Shown here: positions 17,790 through 28,363 of the stretch, in pieces
Position numbering within the stretch: position 1 is the stretch's first letter
How the letters are laid out: each line of letters starts with the position of its first letter
Source of the DNA: an uncultured Flavobacteriales bacterium
GTDB lineage: Bacteria; Bacteroidota; Bacteroidia; Flavobacteriales_D; Parvicellaceae
Assembly (NCBI GenBank): GCA_905480225.1
Contig: CAJQPO010000020.1
Coordinates: 1-64,000 of the forward strand
DNA length: 64,000 bases
Direction: 5' to 3'
Made by a program: the position numbers and the translations under genes
The notes under the pieces: model-generated
Told to the model about the DNA's origin: nothing
Database searches by the model: none
The model's input: the letters and a program-made list of their open reading frames with translations, nothing else

Positions 17790-18395
17790 ATGGCAAGGTA
17801 TACCGGTCCAAAATCAAAAATCGCCAGGAAATTTAAGGAGCCAATTTTCGGTCCTGACAAGGCGTTAGACAAAAAAGCTTATCCTCCAGGGCAACATGGT
17901 CCAAATAGAAGAAGAGGAAAGAAATCAGAATATGCAGTTCAGCTAGCGGAAAAGCAAAAAGCGAAATATACATATGGGATTTTAGAAAGACAATTTTCGA
18001 ACCTTTTTAAGAAAGCCAATGCTCGCCCAGGTATTACTGGTGAAATTCTTTTGCAATATTGTGAGTCAAGATTAGATAATACAGTCTACAGACTTGGTAT
18101 TGCTCCTTCAAGAAGCGGTGCTAGACAATTAGTTTCGCACAGGCACATTACTGTTAATGGTGGGATTGTGAATATTCCATCTTATCAATTAAAAATTGGT
18201 GATGTTATTAGCATACGGGAAAAGTCTAAATCTTTAGTAGTGATTTCCGATTCTTTAGCTGCAAATACAGCTAAATTTGATTGGTTAGAGTGGAATGGAT
18301 CTACTTTTAGTGGAACATTTTCAGCTGTACCTGAAAGAGAGCAGATTCCTGAAAACATTAAAGAACAATTAATCGTCGAGCTTTACTCGAAGTAA
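17790..18395 (+). CDS. rpsD: 30S ribosomal protein S4
   Basis: This 201-residue primary rRNA-binding protein nucleates 30S assembly. It starts [25 protein letters not shown] and has the [34 protein letters not shown] segment. An S4 RNA-binding domain follows around [44 protein letters not shown]. No N-terminal cysteine zinc site is present. Likely subject to feedback control through the preceding structured gap. Confidence 0.97.
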   Translation: MARYTGPKSKIARKFKEPIFGPDKALDKKAYPPGQHGPNRRRGKKSEYAVQLAEKQKAKYTYGILERQFSNLFKKANARPGITGEILLQYCESRLDNTVYRLGIAPSRSGARQLVSHRHITVNGGIVNIPSYQLKIGDVISIREKSKSLVVISDSLAANTAKFDWLEWNGSTFSGTFSAVPEREQIPENIKEQLIVELYSK

Positions 18396-18427
18396 TATTA
18401 ATAATTAACATTGGAATTTAGCCAAAG

Positions 18428-18459
18428 GGTCTGCAAGACGTTCTTCAAGCTTCAGGACC
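18428..18459 (+). promoter_or_regulatory. Nested stem-loops in the rpsD-rpoA gap
   Basis: GGTC (18428-18431) pairs with GACC (18456-18459). Inside it AAGA (18435-18438) pairs with TCTT (18442-18445) around a 3-base loop. The whole gap is 98 bases, the longest within the ribosomal cluster. The function is unknown; it could be an RNA processing or translational control site. Confidence 0.3.
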
Positions 18460-18493
18460 GCGCAACTAAAGGACAATTAAAAAGAAGAAAAAA

Positions 18494-19486
18494 ATGGCAA
18501 TATTAGATTTTCAAAAACCAGATAAAGTGATTATGATCTCTGCCGATGATAATCATGGTGAATTCGAATTCCGTCCTCTCGAACCAGGATATGGAATTAC
18601 TGTAGGTAATGCGTTAAGGAGGATTTTACTTTCTTCATTAGAAGGATTTGCAATTACTTCGGTTAAAATAGAAGGTGTAGATCATGAGTTTTCTACGATA
18701 AAAGGAATCGTTGAAGATGTTACTGAAATTGTGTTGAATTTGAAGCAAGTAAGATTCAAAAGACAAATTGAGGAAACAGACTCTGAAAAAGTAGTAATTA
18801 ACATCGCAGGTCAAGACCAATTGACAGCCGGTGATTTGGGTAATTTCACCTCAGCTTTTCAAGTGCTTAATCCACACCATGTGATTTGTAACATGGAATC
18901 AAAAGTGAAATTAAATATTGAAATGACTATAGCAAAAGGTAGGGGATATGTACCTGCTGAAGAAAATAACACTGGCGGTGCGGCCGTAGGTACTATTTTT
19001 GTTGATTCAATTTTTACTCCGATTCGCAATGTAAAATACAGCATTGAAAACTATAGAGTAGAGCAAAAAACAGATTACGAAAAGTTGGTTCTAGCTATTG
19101 ATTCAGATGGTTCGGTGCATCCAAAAGAGGCACTAAAAGAAGCAGCGAAAATTTTAATTCATCACTTTATGTTGTTCTCAGATGAGAGAATAACCTTGGA
19201 TGATGATGAGAAATCAGAAACAGAAGAATTTGACGAGACTTCATTGCACATGCGTCAGTTATTGAAAACAAAGCTTGTAGACATGGATTTGTCTGTACGG
19301 GCATTAAATTGTTTGAAAGCAGCAGATGTAGAAACACTTGGAGATTTAGTTTCTTATAATAAGAATGACCTCTTGAAGTTTAGAAACTTCGGTAAGAAGT
19401 CTTTAACAGAATTAGAAGATTTAATCGAATCTAAAGGATTGTCTTTCGGAATGAATGTTTCGAAATATAAATTAGATAAAGATTAA
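18494..19486 (+). CDS. rpoA: DNA-directed RNA polymerase subunit alpha
   Basis: This 330-residue protein has normal alpha length. The N-terminal assembly domain contains [48 protein letters not shown]. The C-terminal domain (about residues 255-325), which contacts promoter UP elements and activators, holds [46 protein letters not shown]. The linker is acidic ([13 protein letters not shown]). It is preceded by a 98-base gap and followed after 36 bases by rplQ. Confidence 0.98.
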   Translation: MAILDFQKPDKVIMISADDNHGEFEFRPLEPGYGITVGNALRRILLSSLEGFAITSVKIEGVDHEFSTIKGIVEDVTEIVLNLKQVRFKRQIEETDSEKVVINIAGQDQLTAGDLGNFTSAFQVLNPHHVICNMESKVKLNIEMTIAKGRGYVPAEENNTGGAAVGTIFVDSIFTPIRNVKYSIENYRVEQKTDYEKLVLAIDSDGSVHPKEALKEAAKILIHHFMLFSDERITLDDDEKSETEEFDETSLHMRQLLKTKLVDMDLSVRALNCLKAADVETLGDLVSYNKNDLLKFRNFGKKSLTELEDLIESKGLSFGMNVSKYKLDKD

Positions 19487-19522
19487 TATAATAATTCAGC
19501 GAATTAAAAAAGTTTTACCGCG

Positions 19523-20239
19523 ATGAGACACGGGAAAAAGTTCAATCATTTAGGGAGAAAAAAGGCTCATAGAGAGGCGATGTTAAGAAACATGGCTTGC
19601 TCCTTAATAGAACACAAAAGAATAAAAACAACCGTAGCTAAGGCGAAAGCGCTTAGAATGTTTGTTGAGCCTCTAATTACAAAGTCTAAGACTGATGTAA
19701 TGCATTCAAGAAGAACGGTGTTCAGTAGCTTGAACAATAAGCACGCTGTAACAGAGTTGTTTCGAGAAGTAGCGCCAAAAGTCATTGATAGAAATGGTGG
19801 TTACACAAGAATCATAAAGATTGGTAATCGACTAGGAGATAATGCAGAAATGTGTTATATCGAGTTAGTGGACTTCAATGAATTGATGCTTGCAGATTCT
19901 AAGCCAGCCGGTAAAAAAGCGAAAAGAAGTCGAAGAGGTGGTGGTGCTAAAAAAGCTACGAGTGACGTTGCTGCTGCAGCTGCAGCAGATGCGGTGGTCG
20001 TATCAGAAGAAGCAGCACCTGTAGAAGATGTAGAAGCAGTTGTCGAAGAAGCCGCTCCTGCAGTTGAATCAGAAGCAGTTGCTGAAGAGGCGGTTCCTGA
20101 AGCAGAAGCAGTTGTCGAAGAAGACGTTCCTGCAGTTGAATCAGAAGCTGTTGCTGAAGAATCAGCTTCTAGGGAAGATGAAGAAAAAGACGACGAAGAC
20201 CAAGAGAATTCGGAGGACACTAAATCTGAAAAAGAATAA
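19523..20239 (+). CDS. rplQ: 50S ribosomal protein L17 with long basic-then-acidic C-terminal tail
   Basis: Residues 1-120 form a complete L17 core ([25 protein letters not shown] start, CYIELVDFN end). L17 lies beside the tunnel exit. The E. coli protein has 127 residues, this one has 238. The extra part has a Lys/Arg stretch (about 131-145), an Ala run and an 80-residue tail of Ala, Val, Glu and Asp with an internal 24-residue duplication. The tail has no recognised fold and is probably disordered. Tails of this kind occur on L17 of some Bacteroidota as far as I recall, but not usually this long. It is the last gene of the cluster. Confidence 0.95.
   Translation: MRHGKKFNHLGRKKAHREAMLRNMACSLIEHKRIKTTVAKAKALRMFVEPLITKSKTDVMHSRRTVFSSLNNKHAVTELFREVAPKVIDRNGGYTRIIKIGNRLGDNAEMCYIELVDFNELMLADSKPAGKKAKRSRRGGGAKKATSDVAAAAAADAVVVSEEAAPVEDVEAVVEEAAPAVESEAVAEEAVPEAEAVVEEDVPAVESEAVAEESASREDEEKDDEDQENSEDTKSEKE
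20033..20165 (+). repeat. 72-bp direct repeat in the rplQ tail
   Basis: GAAGCAGTTGTCGAAGAAG begins at 20033 and again at 20105, a 72-bp (24-codon) period. Both copies continue with CCTGCAGTTGAATCAGAAGC. The repeat encodes EAVVEE[13 protein letters not shown] twice, so the acidic tail grew by in-frame duplication. Confidence 0.85.
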
Positions 20240-20260
20240 TAAATTAATTTCATTCATAGG

Positions 20261-20290
20261 AAAGGGAGGCTGTTGCTTCCCTTTTTTTTT
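20261..20290 (+). terminator. Terminator of the ribosomal protein supercluster
   Basis: AAAGGGAG (20261-20268) pairs with the segment ending TCCCTTT (20277-20284), and the stem runs straight into a tract of nine T residues. It starts 21 bases after the rplQ stop codon and marks the end of the 18-kb cluster. Confidence 0.85.
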
Positions 20291-20339
20291 GCATTCAACT
20301 ATGAAACTGTTAACATTAGGTGAAGAAATTTAACAACTT

Positions 20340-20373
20340 TTGCTAAAGCTTAATACGACAAAATTTATCTTTG
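20340..20373 (+). promoter_or_regulatory. carA promoter (TTG-N23-TATCTTTG), nearly leaderless
   Basis: TATCTTTG at 20366-20373 matches the Bacteroidota -7 box exactly; TTG lies 23 bases upstream at 20340-20342, at the long end of the usual spacing. Only four bases separate the -7 box from the carA ATG, so transcription should begin at or beside the start codon. Confidence 0.65.
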
Positions 20374-20377
20374 CATT

Positions 20378-21496
20378 ATGAGAGCGCAAGAAAGAACTCC
20401 AGCAATCCTGTTATTAGAAGATGGTACAGTGTTTCAAGGATATGCTGCTGGTTCGGTTGGAACCACTACCGGTGAGATAGCATTTAATACAGGTATGACT
20501 GGATATCAAGAGATTTTTACAGATCCTTCGTATTTCGGTCAAATTATAATAATGGCGACATCCCACATTGGTAATTATGGCATACAGAATGACGAAATAG
20601 AATCAGATTCTGTGAAAATTTCAGGAATGGTTTGTAAAAAATTCTCTGAGGTAGCTTCACGATATGGAGGTGATGGTTCATTGAATGATTACTTTGAAAA
20701 AGAACATTTGGTTGGTATATGTGAGTTGGATACTAGAAAGTTAGTGCGGCACATTCGACATAAAGGGGCAATGAATGCCATCATTTCTTCAGAAGAATTG
20801 GATATTGAAATTTTAATGTCAAAACTTAAGACGGTTCCTTCCATGGCAGGCCTTGAATTGGCTTCAAAAGTTTCTTGTACTGAGAGTTTTGAAATAGGTA
20901 CTGAAAACCAAAACAAAGTCGCTTTGCTGGATTTTGGGGTGAAAAAGAATATCATCAGGGCATTAGTTGATAGAGGATGCCACATCAAGGTTTTCCCATG
21001 GAATTCAAAGGCCAGTGAGATAATGGCCTGGAATCCTGATGGAATAATGCTTTCTAACGGACCAGGTGATCCATCTGTAATGCCAGAAGTTATCACTACT
21101 GTGCAAGAAATCGTTGCTTCAGAAATTCCTGTATTTGGAATATGTTTAGGCCATCAATTACTAGCATTAAGTCAGGGATTGGTAACGAAAAAAATGCACA
21201 ATGGTCACAGGGGGATTAATCATCCGATTAAAAATATGATTACTGGCAAGTGTGAAGTTACTTCACAAAATCACGGTTTCGTTGTTGACATGGATTCAGC
21301 GAATGAACACGGTAATATAGAAGTAACACATGTTCACCTGAATGATAACACATTGGCTGGAATTAAGGTGAAGGATAAGTTAGCGTTTTCGGTGCAATAT
21401 CATCCTGAAGCAGGACCAGGACCGAATGATGCTAAATATCTTTTTGATAATTTTTTAGAGAATATTATCAAAGCAAAACAAATTCAAACAGTGTAA
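20378..21496 (+). CDS. carA: Carbamoyl-phosphate synthase small (glutaminase) subunit
   Basis: This 372-residue subunit hydrolyses glutamine and passes ammonia to CarB for arginine and pyrimidine synthesis. The N-terminal domain has LLLEDGTVFQGYAAGSVGTTTGEIAFNTGMTGYQEIFTDPSYFGQ. The class I amidotransferase domain has Cys256 in FGICLGHQL and His342/Glu344 in QYHPEAGPGP, completing the triad. carB is not in the window. The gene has its own promoter after the rplQ terminator; eno follows after 21 bases and is probably co-transcribed. Confidence 0.97.
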   Translation: MRAQERTPAILLLEDGTVFQGYAAGSVGTTTGEIAFNTGMTGYQEIFTDPSYFGQIIIMATSHIGNYGIQNDEIESDSVKISGMVCKKFSEVASRYGGDGSLNDYFEKEHLVGICELDTRKLVRHIRHKGAMNAIISSEELDIEILMSKLKTVPSMAGLELASKVSCTESFEIGTENQNKVALLDFGVKKNIIRALVDRGCHIKVFPWNSKASEIMAWNPDGIMLSNGPGDPSVMPEVITTVQEIVASEIPVFGICLGHQLLALSQGLVTKKMHNGHRGINHPIKNMITGKCEVTSQNHGFVVDMDSANEHGNIEVTHVHLNDNTLAGIKVKDKLAFSVQYHPEAGPGPNDAKYLFDNFLENIIKAKQIQTV

Positions 21497-21502
21497 TCGT
21501 AA

Positions 21503-22795
<1,293 letters not shown>

Positions 22796-22863
22796 TACAA
22801 TTGGTATCACTTTCCGATTCCAACGTGTCACGTCCTCGATAATTTACGATATTTGACACCTTT

Positions 22864-24222
22864 ATGCGGGGATCACAAACACTGGGTACAGAACCAATAG
22901 GTAAACTGCTTTTTAAGCAATCTTTACCAGCAGCTATTGGTTTTATGGTGATGTCTCTAAATTCAGTAGTAGACACCATTTATCTTGGAAAGTTTATTGG
23001 AGATGATGCGATAGGTGCGGTAACAGCTGTTACTGCAATTATTTTTTTGTTTGCGGTTTTAGGAATGGCCATTGGAATGGGAGGGGCTTCGATTGTATCA
23101 AGAGCACTCGGCGCAGGAGATAAAGAAAAAGCATCTTGGGCATTGAATAATCAGATATCCATGGTCTTGATTTGCTTCATCGCCATTGTTACCTTGGGTT
23201 ATTCATTTTCTGATTCTTTAGTTTGGTTATTTGGTGCTAAGGGGGATATATTTCCATTAGGACTTGACTATTTTAAGATTGTACTAGTTGGTATTCCTTT
23301 TCTAGCTTGGGGAATGATGTGCAACAATAATATTCGCGCTGAAGGTCGTGCTACCATGGCAATGATGATTTTACTGGTTCCTTCTATTGTCAATATTGTT
23401 TTGGATGATGTTCTAATCAGGCAAATGGGAGGAGGAATTGAAAGTGCTGCTTGGGCTACGACTATTTCATTTATGTTGAGTAGTGTTTTTACTTTTTACT
23501 TTTATTTCTTTGGTAATTCTGAATTGAAATTTTCCTGGGCCCAAATGAGACTGAAAAAAGAACTGGTTAAAGAGATTGCTGCGCTTGGAAGTGTTAGTTT
23601 GATTAGACAAGGCTCAATATCTTTATTGATGATCATTCTAGGTTGGTCGCTGCATAAATACGGTGCTCAAGACATTCCTGCGCCAAACGGCGGTGAGATG
23701 GCCTATTCATCTTATGGAGTTGCTTCTAGATTAGCAATGTTTGTCTTTTTTCCATTAATTGGAATTTCACAGGGCTTTATGCCCATCACAGGTTATAATT
23801 ACGGCGCAAAACAATATGTACGAGTTCGCAAGGCCATTACACTTTCCGTTGTGTTTGGGACTATTATTGCCGCATTTTTGTGTGCTATTCTTCTTATTGG
23901 GGCTAATTATATACCGTCCTTGTTTTCAGTAGGTCCGGAAATGACAATTTATGCGTCAGATGCTATCTTTTATGTTTTTTTGGCTACTCCGTTAGTTATG
24001 TTTCCATTTATTGGAAGTAGCTATTACCAAGCAATTGGCAAACCATTACCGGCTATGTTATTGACTTTAACCAAGCAAACTTTTTGTTTGGTTCCAATTA
24101 TCTATATTCTTCCAATTTTTTACGGATTAAAAGGAGTTTGGTATTCCTTTCCGATTGCCGATTCATTAGCGGCTATAATATGCCTGTACTATTTATTAAG
24201 AGCCATTAAACGGTTGAAATAG
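22864..24222 (+). CDS. MATE family multidrug/sodium antiporter-like exporter
   Basis: This 452-residue protein has about 12 hydrophobic segments in the two-bundle MATE pattern. The start resembles the family (GKLLFKQSLPAAIGFMVMSLNSVVDTIYLGKFIG), as do GMGGASIVSRALGAGDKEKA in the first half and ISQGFMPITGYNYGAKQYVRVRKA in the second. Such proteins export cationic compounds using sodium or proton gradients; the substrate is unknown here. A one-mismatch -7 box (GATATTTG) ends 8 bases before the ATG. The 3' end overlaps the convergent GT87-like gene by 17 bases. Confidence 0.9.
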   Translation: MRGSQTLGTEPIGKLLFKQSLPAAIGFMVMSLNSVVDTIYLGKFIGDDAIGAVTAVTAIIFLFAVLGMAIGMGGASIVSRALGAGDKEKASWALNNQISMVLICFIAIVTLGYSFSDSLVWLFGAKGDIFPLGLDYFKIVLVGIPFLAWGMMCNNNIRAEGRATMAMMILLVPSIVNIVLDDVLIRQMGGGIESAAWATTISFMLSSVFTFYFYFFGNSELKFSWAQMRLKKELVKEIAALGSVSLIRQGSISLLMIILGWSLHKYGAQDIPAPNGGEMAYSSYGVASRLAMFVFFPLIGISQGFMPITGYNYGAKQYVRVRKAITLSVVFGTIIAAFLCAILLIGANYIPSLFSVGPEMTIYASDAIFYVFLATPLVMFPFIGSSYYQAIGKPLPAMLLTLTKQTFCLVPIIYILPIFYGLKGVWYSFPIADSLAAIICLYYLLRAIKRLK

Positions 24223-25366
24223 GCTGTTGAGGTTTTAATCGCAGCATGTTAAATGTCAGAGATACCCAAATAAGTATGCAGGGAAATGCTTTCATTGCGT
24301 AAGGTGTAATGAATGCTTCTCTCCATGATTGGGGAAATATGTCGGTTGGAGATACAATTGTAAATAAGAAACACATTGTAACTAAAGCAATTTCTACCCA
24401 GCTTCTTTTTGAATTGATAAACCAAATATAAGCGCCAATCACCGCAATGATATACGTAGGTGACTCGGCCTTATGGTTAAATATGACAACCCAAATAACA
24501 GCACTGGCAAACATCATAGTTTGAAAGGTGGAAGTCTTGATAGCTTTATAGTTAAAGAGCGGTAATAGTAGGCCAACAATTCCAAAAACCAAAACAAGAC
24601 TCTTATTGGGTTGTATCGTAAACCACAATTCAAGCCAACCTTTAAAGGAGTAGGAACTGGAAACAGACGAGTCATTAATTAACATGTGCCACCAATTCTG
24701 ATATTGCCAAATCAACTCATTCCATCCAGTTATCACTATAGGAAATAGGGCTAAAAGAGAAAACCACAATATGCTATATGAGATGAATTTTATCTTCTTC
24801 GGATAAAATAGGAATAGTATAAAAAGTACAAGTCCAAAAATTTTTATAAATACCGTAAGACTTAGAAATAAGGCGGCTTTTATAATTTGTTCTTTTTGAA
24901 AGGATTGATATGCTAAAAGGAAAAGCCCAATAATCAAGATATTACATTGGGAGTTTTGTAAAGATGTTATCAATTCCAGAAAGATAAAAAACCAAAAAAA
25001 TAATTGTAATCGTTTATTTTTGAAATCAAAATCTTTAACACCAAAATACAGAACAATCACATTTAGTAGATTCCAACACAATAGACCTGCCCAATTGGGC
25101 ATCCATGCTAGCATACCCATGAACAGACTGAATATGGGGCTGTATTTGTAAAGGTCCCAATAATCTACGGGGTAAGGAGTATATAAATTTTGCCCCTCAA
25201 TCAAATGAAAAAAAGAGTTTTTAAAAATAAGGTAGTTGTTGTAATGTGTAAATACAGAATCACCGTTGATTCTTGGCGGTAAGTTGAGTACTTGTATACT
25301 GACACCTATAGCAGTAAGAATTAATACGGATAGAATGATGAACTGATATTTCCTAGAAGACATCAT
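24206..25366 (-). CDS. GT87-family (DUF2029) integral membrane mannosyltransferase-like protein
   Basis: This 386-residue protein has about ten transmembrane segments. The pattern fits family GT87: an early periplasmic Asp (NGDSVFTHY), the SLQNSQCNILIIGLFLL segment, the IKAALFLSLTVFIKIFGLVLFILFL helix and HKAESPTYIIAVIGAYIWF. These enzymes transfer sugars from polyprenyl-phosphate donors. The acceptor here is unknown. It lies 24 bases after the helix-hairpin-helix/barrel gene on the same strand and probably ends that operon; its 3' end overlaps the MATE gene. Confidence 0.7.
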   Translation of the reverse strand: MMSSRKYQFIILSVLILTAIGVSIQVLNLPPRINGDSVFTHYNNYLIFKNSFFHLIEGQNLYTPYPVDYWDLYKYSPIFSLFMGMLAWMPNWAGLLCWNLLNVIVLYFGVKDFDFKNKRLQLFFWFFIFLELITSLQNSQCNILIIGLFLLAYQSFQKEQIIKAALFLSLTVFIKIFGLVLFILFLFYPKKIKFISYSILWFSLLALFPIVITGWNELIWQYQNWWHMLINDSSVSSSYSFKGWLELWFTIQPNKSLVLVFGIVGLLLPLFNYKAIKTSTFQTMMFASAVIWVVIFNHKAESPTYIIAVIGAYIWFINSKRSWVEIALVTMCFLFTIVSPTDIFPQSWREAFITPYAMKAFPCILIWVSLTFNMLRLKPQQPISTV

Positions 25367-25390
25367 AATTTAATCAATGTAAAGCTAATC

Positions 25391-27487
25391 TTAAAACTTG
25401 AATCTAACTTGCGCCCGGATGTCTGATTTGGTATTGCCCAAGATTAATTCGTTGCCAGCACCTATTTCATCTACGTTGTTTAAATGCCATTGCGCCCACC
25501 TAAACCATACATCAATGCCTTTCCGCACTTGATATTTAATAGTGAGGTAAGTTCGAGATCCTGTTCTGTAATATGCTGGTATAGAAAAATAATAAAGCAC
25601 ATCATTTTCATATGCATAGACCCTTGAATTATAAGAATCGGTTTCGAAAAGTGCATAGCGAAAAGAAAATGAGAATGGATTACTTAAGGGTTTGTAAATG
25701 ATATCTTGATAGACCAAATAGCCTTGTTCTTTTTGGGCCATTCCACGCTTGTAATCGACAAGTTCTATTCTATTTCTTAATGTAAAAGACTCAGAAACCT
25801 TATAGGTTATGTTGTACCTGTAATTCGTTTGTTTTTTTGCTACAACAAAATCGATATCGTCAATTTCCTCGATTGAATTAACGGGTTTATCACGACTTCG
25901 TATTCGTCCGTACATAATTAATTTTTTACTTGGCTTGTATTGTAATTGAACTAAATAGTCGTGCCCATACGTGTTGGGCTTATCTACCAAGTATTTTAGC
26001 CAAGGAAATTTAAATTGATCGAGGTAAGCATTAAGCGTAAGCTTTTTTCCTTTGGAAAGTTTAAGTCCAATCATTACACCTTTTTCGTTGATGTTTTTAC
26101 TGCTCTCGGCAAATGCATTGCTCAGGTTATTTTGAAAATCACGCTGGTAATCTCGATATACGATAGACAATGCTACACTCGGATCTAACGAAATAAGTGC
26201 ACCGTGAATCTGTGCCATTCCGCCATTTGCGCTGCGTGAAACTTCACCGTAAAAGTTAAAGTTTTTAAAGAGTAAATTATAATCGGCGCCTAAAACGGTA
26301 TTTTTATTGGTGTTAAATTCAAATTGGTTGTAATAGGTTAAGTTTCTTTGAACATTTGCATTGTAATCGGAATGCAACCCGGTAAATCCTATTCTTAATT
26401 TTCTTGTATTGAATTGCAAATTACCTCCAAGATGAGATTCACTGATTACTTTTTTATCCTGCAGCTCACCAGGAGTTCTATGCAATCCGGTAAGTTGAAA
26501 TGAAGTAATGGTATAGCCATCAAAATTCGAACTAGTGTCGTCATAAGATATATTCGCGTCTATTTTTTTGTGCGATCCAAAAGCGGTAAATGCTAACTTA
26601 CCAAACTCAAGAGTCGCTCCTGCACCTCTCAGAAATAAGTTTTCATCGACTGACGCGTACGGACGCAGGCCTCTTGCATTTCTTTTAGAGGTCATAACGT
26701 CAGCACTTTTGCCAAATGCAAGACCGCTCCATACCGTTAATCCCTGGCCAAATTGTGCATGAAAATCTCCTAATGCCAGTGCTTTTAATTTGCCAAACCC
26801 TCTTAAATACAAATGTCCTGAATAAAAATCGAAACCATTTTTTTGATTGCCTGAAAAATATTGTTCTCCGGCGTCTTTTTCACCAGTAAAACCGAGGCTT
26901 ACGTTGTTCCTAAATTTAAATCGATATCGACTATAAATTTTATCAGGACTACCATTGTACCGTTTATTTGGGCTTGCTGCTAACGTTGAATCATCAATTG
27001 GTAAATACCCTTCTTGTTGCTCAAGAATTCTTGAATACCTAATGAATACTTCATTAGTACTATTCTTTAGCATTTCTTTAAAAGAAATAGATGGAGCATA
27101 TAAATTAACATTGACTGTAATAAATGGAAGCATGTTTTTAATTAGAGCCAAATTCCAGCCTGGTACTGCTTGTAATTCATAGATTGAGATTAGTTTTCCG
27201 TTTCGGTTAATGTGCTCATATAAATTATTGATTTGGATATCAGTAAGCATCTTGAGTTGCTGGAGCTCCTCTTCGTTTTTTGGGTTATTAATATTTAATG
27301 GGTGATCGTAGATGTACGACAAATAATCAAATAAGGTGGTGTAATCGATGTCTTCGTCTTCTGTATTCTCTGCAATAGTTTCAATCCGTTGCTCTAATAA
27401 ATTAAATTTTTGTTGATCGTTTTTTTGCCCATGCAATGATAGGGGTGCAAGCAACAGCATAAAGAAGAATAACTGTAAATTGTTCAT
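25391..27487 (-). CDS. Helix-hairpin-helix domain protein with predicted outer-membrane beta-barrel
   Basis: The protein has 698 residues. A signal peptide (MNNLQLFFFMLLLAPLSLHGQ) is followed by a ComEA-like helix-hairpin-helix region at about residues 62-122 (HPLNINNPKNEEELQQLKMLTDIQI, then GKLISIYELQAVPGW). The remaining 550 residues are rich in alternating aromatic/polar strands and end in VRFKF, as expected for an outer-membrane barrel C-terminus. Similar proteins are widespread in Bacteroidota and to my knowledge uncharacterised. It overlaps the upstream barrel gene by 4 bases, so the two are probably made together. DNA binding or uptake is a speculation based on the HhH fold. Confidence 0.75.
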   Translation of the reverse strand: MNNLQLFFFMLLLAPLSLHGQKNDQQKFNLLEQRIETIAENTEDEDIDYTTLFDYLSYIYDHPLNINNPKNEEELQQLKMLTDIQINNLYEHINRNGKLISIYELQAVPGWNLALIKNMLPFITVNVNLYAPSISFKEMLKNSTNEVFIRYSRILEQQEGYLPIDDSTLAASPNKRYNGSPDKIYSRYRFKFRNNVSLGFTGEKDAGEQYFSGNQKNGFDFYSGHLYLRGFGKLKALALGDFHAQFGQGLTVWSGLAFGKSADVMTSKRNARGLRPYASVDENLFLRGAGATLEFGKLAFTAFGSHKKIDANISYDDTSSNFDGYTITSFQLTGLHRTPGELQDKKVISESHLGGNLQFNTRKLRIGFTGLHSDYNANVQRNLTYYNQFEFNTNKNTVLGADYNLLFKNFNFYGEVSRSANGGMAQIHGALISLDPSVALSIVYRDYQRDFQNNLSNAFAESSKNINEKGVMIGLKLSKGKKLTLNAYLDQFKFPWLKYLVDKPNTYGHDYLVQLQYKPSKKLIMYGRIRSRDKPVNSIEEIDDIDFVVAKKQTNYRYNITYKVSESFTLRNRIELVDYKRGMAQKEQGYLVYQDIIYKPLSNPFSFSFRYALFETDSYNSRVYAYENDVLYYFSIPAYYRTGSRTYLTIKYQVRKGIDVWFRWAQWHLNNVDEIGAGNELILGNTKSDIRAQVRFKF

Positions 27488-28302
27488 TGCTTGCCTAATA
27501 CGTAGGTTAGCGAAAGCTGTGGGCTAAAACCTAAAATTTGATGATAAGTACTTGAAATGTCGGCTTTAAACGAGTCGAAGTTAAGTCCAAAACCAAAGGC
27601 AATTATTCCTGGATTTGTTGCAATACCACCCCTTAAGTAGAGCATCTTCCCAGGAATATATTCCAACCCACTTCTGAATACGGCTTTATGCTCAAGGTCT
27701 TTTTCAACTTCACTGGTTACCAATACTTTATCAGAAAACTGGTAGCTCATTCCAAATCTCATTATCGAAGGAATACGCTCATCATTGTAGTCATTTAATT
27801 TGGTTTTAGTAGGGTTATAAACGTGAACTCCAATGGTCAGATTATCGGTTACTTTTGCTTGAATTCCAGATTCAATAGAAAAAGCCATAGTGGAACCATA
27901 ATTACCACCGAGACGAAGTGAATGATAATTTGCCTGTATACCGCCAGCTATTTTTTCGTTAAATTTCATAGCGTAAGCAAAACCCACTTTACTTTCTTTG
28001 TACAGGGACCAGCCAAAACTTGAATAATTTAATCCAAAGCAACCATTTCCAACAGGAATAGCAATAGCGGCTCCCAAATGACTAAGTTCCTTGAGCCCAA
28101 ATCGGTTCTCAAAATAAACACCGGCATTAGGACTTTTTAGCCATCCTAATCCTCCTTGGTTGTGGTGGGTAGACCAAACATCTGAAAGTGTAATAGAGGC
28201 ATGAGCCATTCCAGCGCTTCTAGCACCCAAATGCCAATTGTCATTTCCCGCTAATGCAAGGGTAGAGGGTATCAGCAAGTATAATAGTAAATACTTTTTC
28301 AT
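27484..28302 (-). CDS. Outer-membrane beta-barrel protein, PorV/PorQ-like
   Basis: This 272-residue protein has a signal peptide (MKKYLLLYLLIPSTLALAG). It then shows the GARSAGMAHASITLSDVWSTHHNQGGLGWLKSPNAGVYFENRFGLKEL pattern seen in PorV/PorQ and related barrels of Bacteroidota. Beta-rich repeats follow to the C-terminus. PorV-type proteins act in T9SS shuttling, but the family is broad and I cannot assign this member. Its stop overlaps the start of the helix-hairpin-helix gene by 4 bases. Confidence 0.7.
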   Translation of the reverse strand: MKKYLLLYLLIPSTLALAGNDNWHLGARSAGMAHASITLSDVWSTHHNQGGLGWLKSPNAGVYFENRFGLKELSHLGAAIAIPVGNGCFGLNYSSFGWSLYKESKVGFAYAMKFNEKIAGGIQANYHSLRLGGNYGSTMAFSIESGIQAKVTDNLTIGVHVYNPTKTKLNDYNDERIPSIMRFGMSYQFSDKVLVTSEVEKDLEHKAVFRSGLEYIPGKMLYLRGGIATNPGIIAFGFGLNFDSFKADISSTYHQILGFSPQLSLTYVLGKQ

Positions 28303-28363
28303 CTATTGGTCAAAATAGTGATTTTGAAAAGAAAAGATGAAAAAAGTAGCCGTAATAATGAGA

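Noticed and set aside
19855-20253. 132-residue minus-strand frame opposite rplQ
   Set aside because: It is a low-complexity Ser/Thr/Ala mirror of the acidic L17 tail, with no promoter or family match.
20040-20333. 97-residue plus-strand frame at the end of rplQ
   Set aside because: It is a shifted reading of the repeat tail (Lys/Gln/Leu-rich), runs through the terminator and has no independent support.
22848-22855. GATATTTG as MATE promoter
   Set aside because: One mismatch at the first base and no TTG at the right distance; mentioned with the gene but too weak for its own entry.
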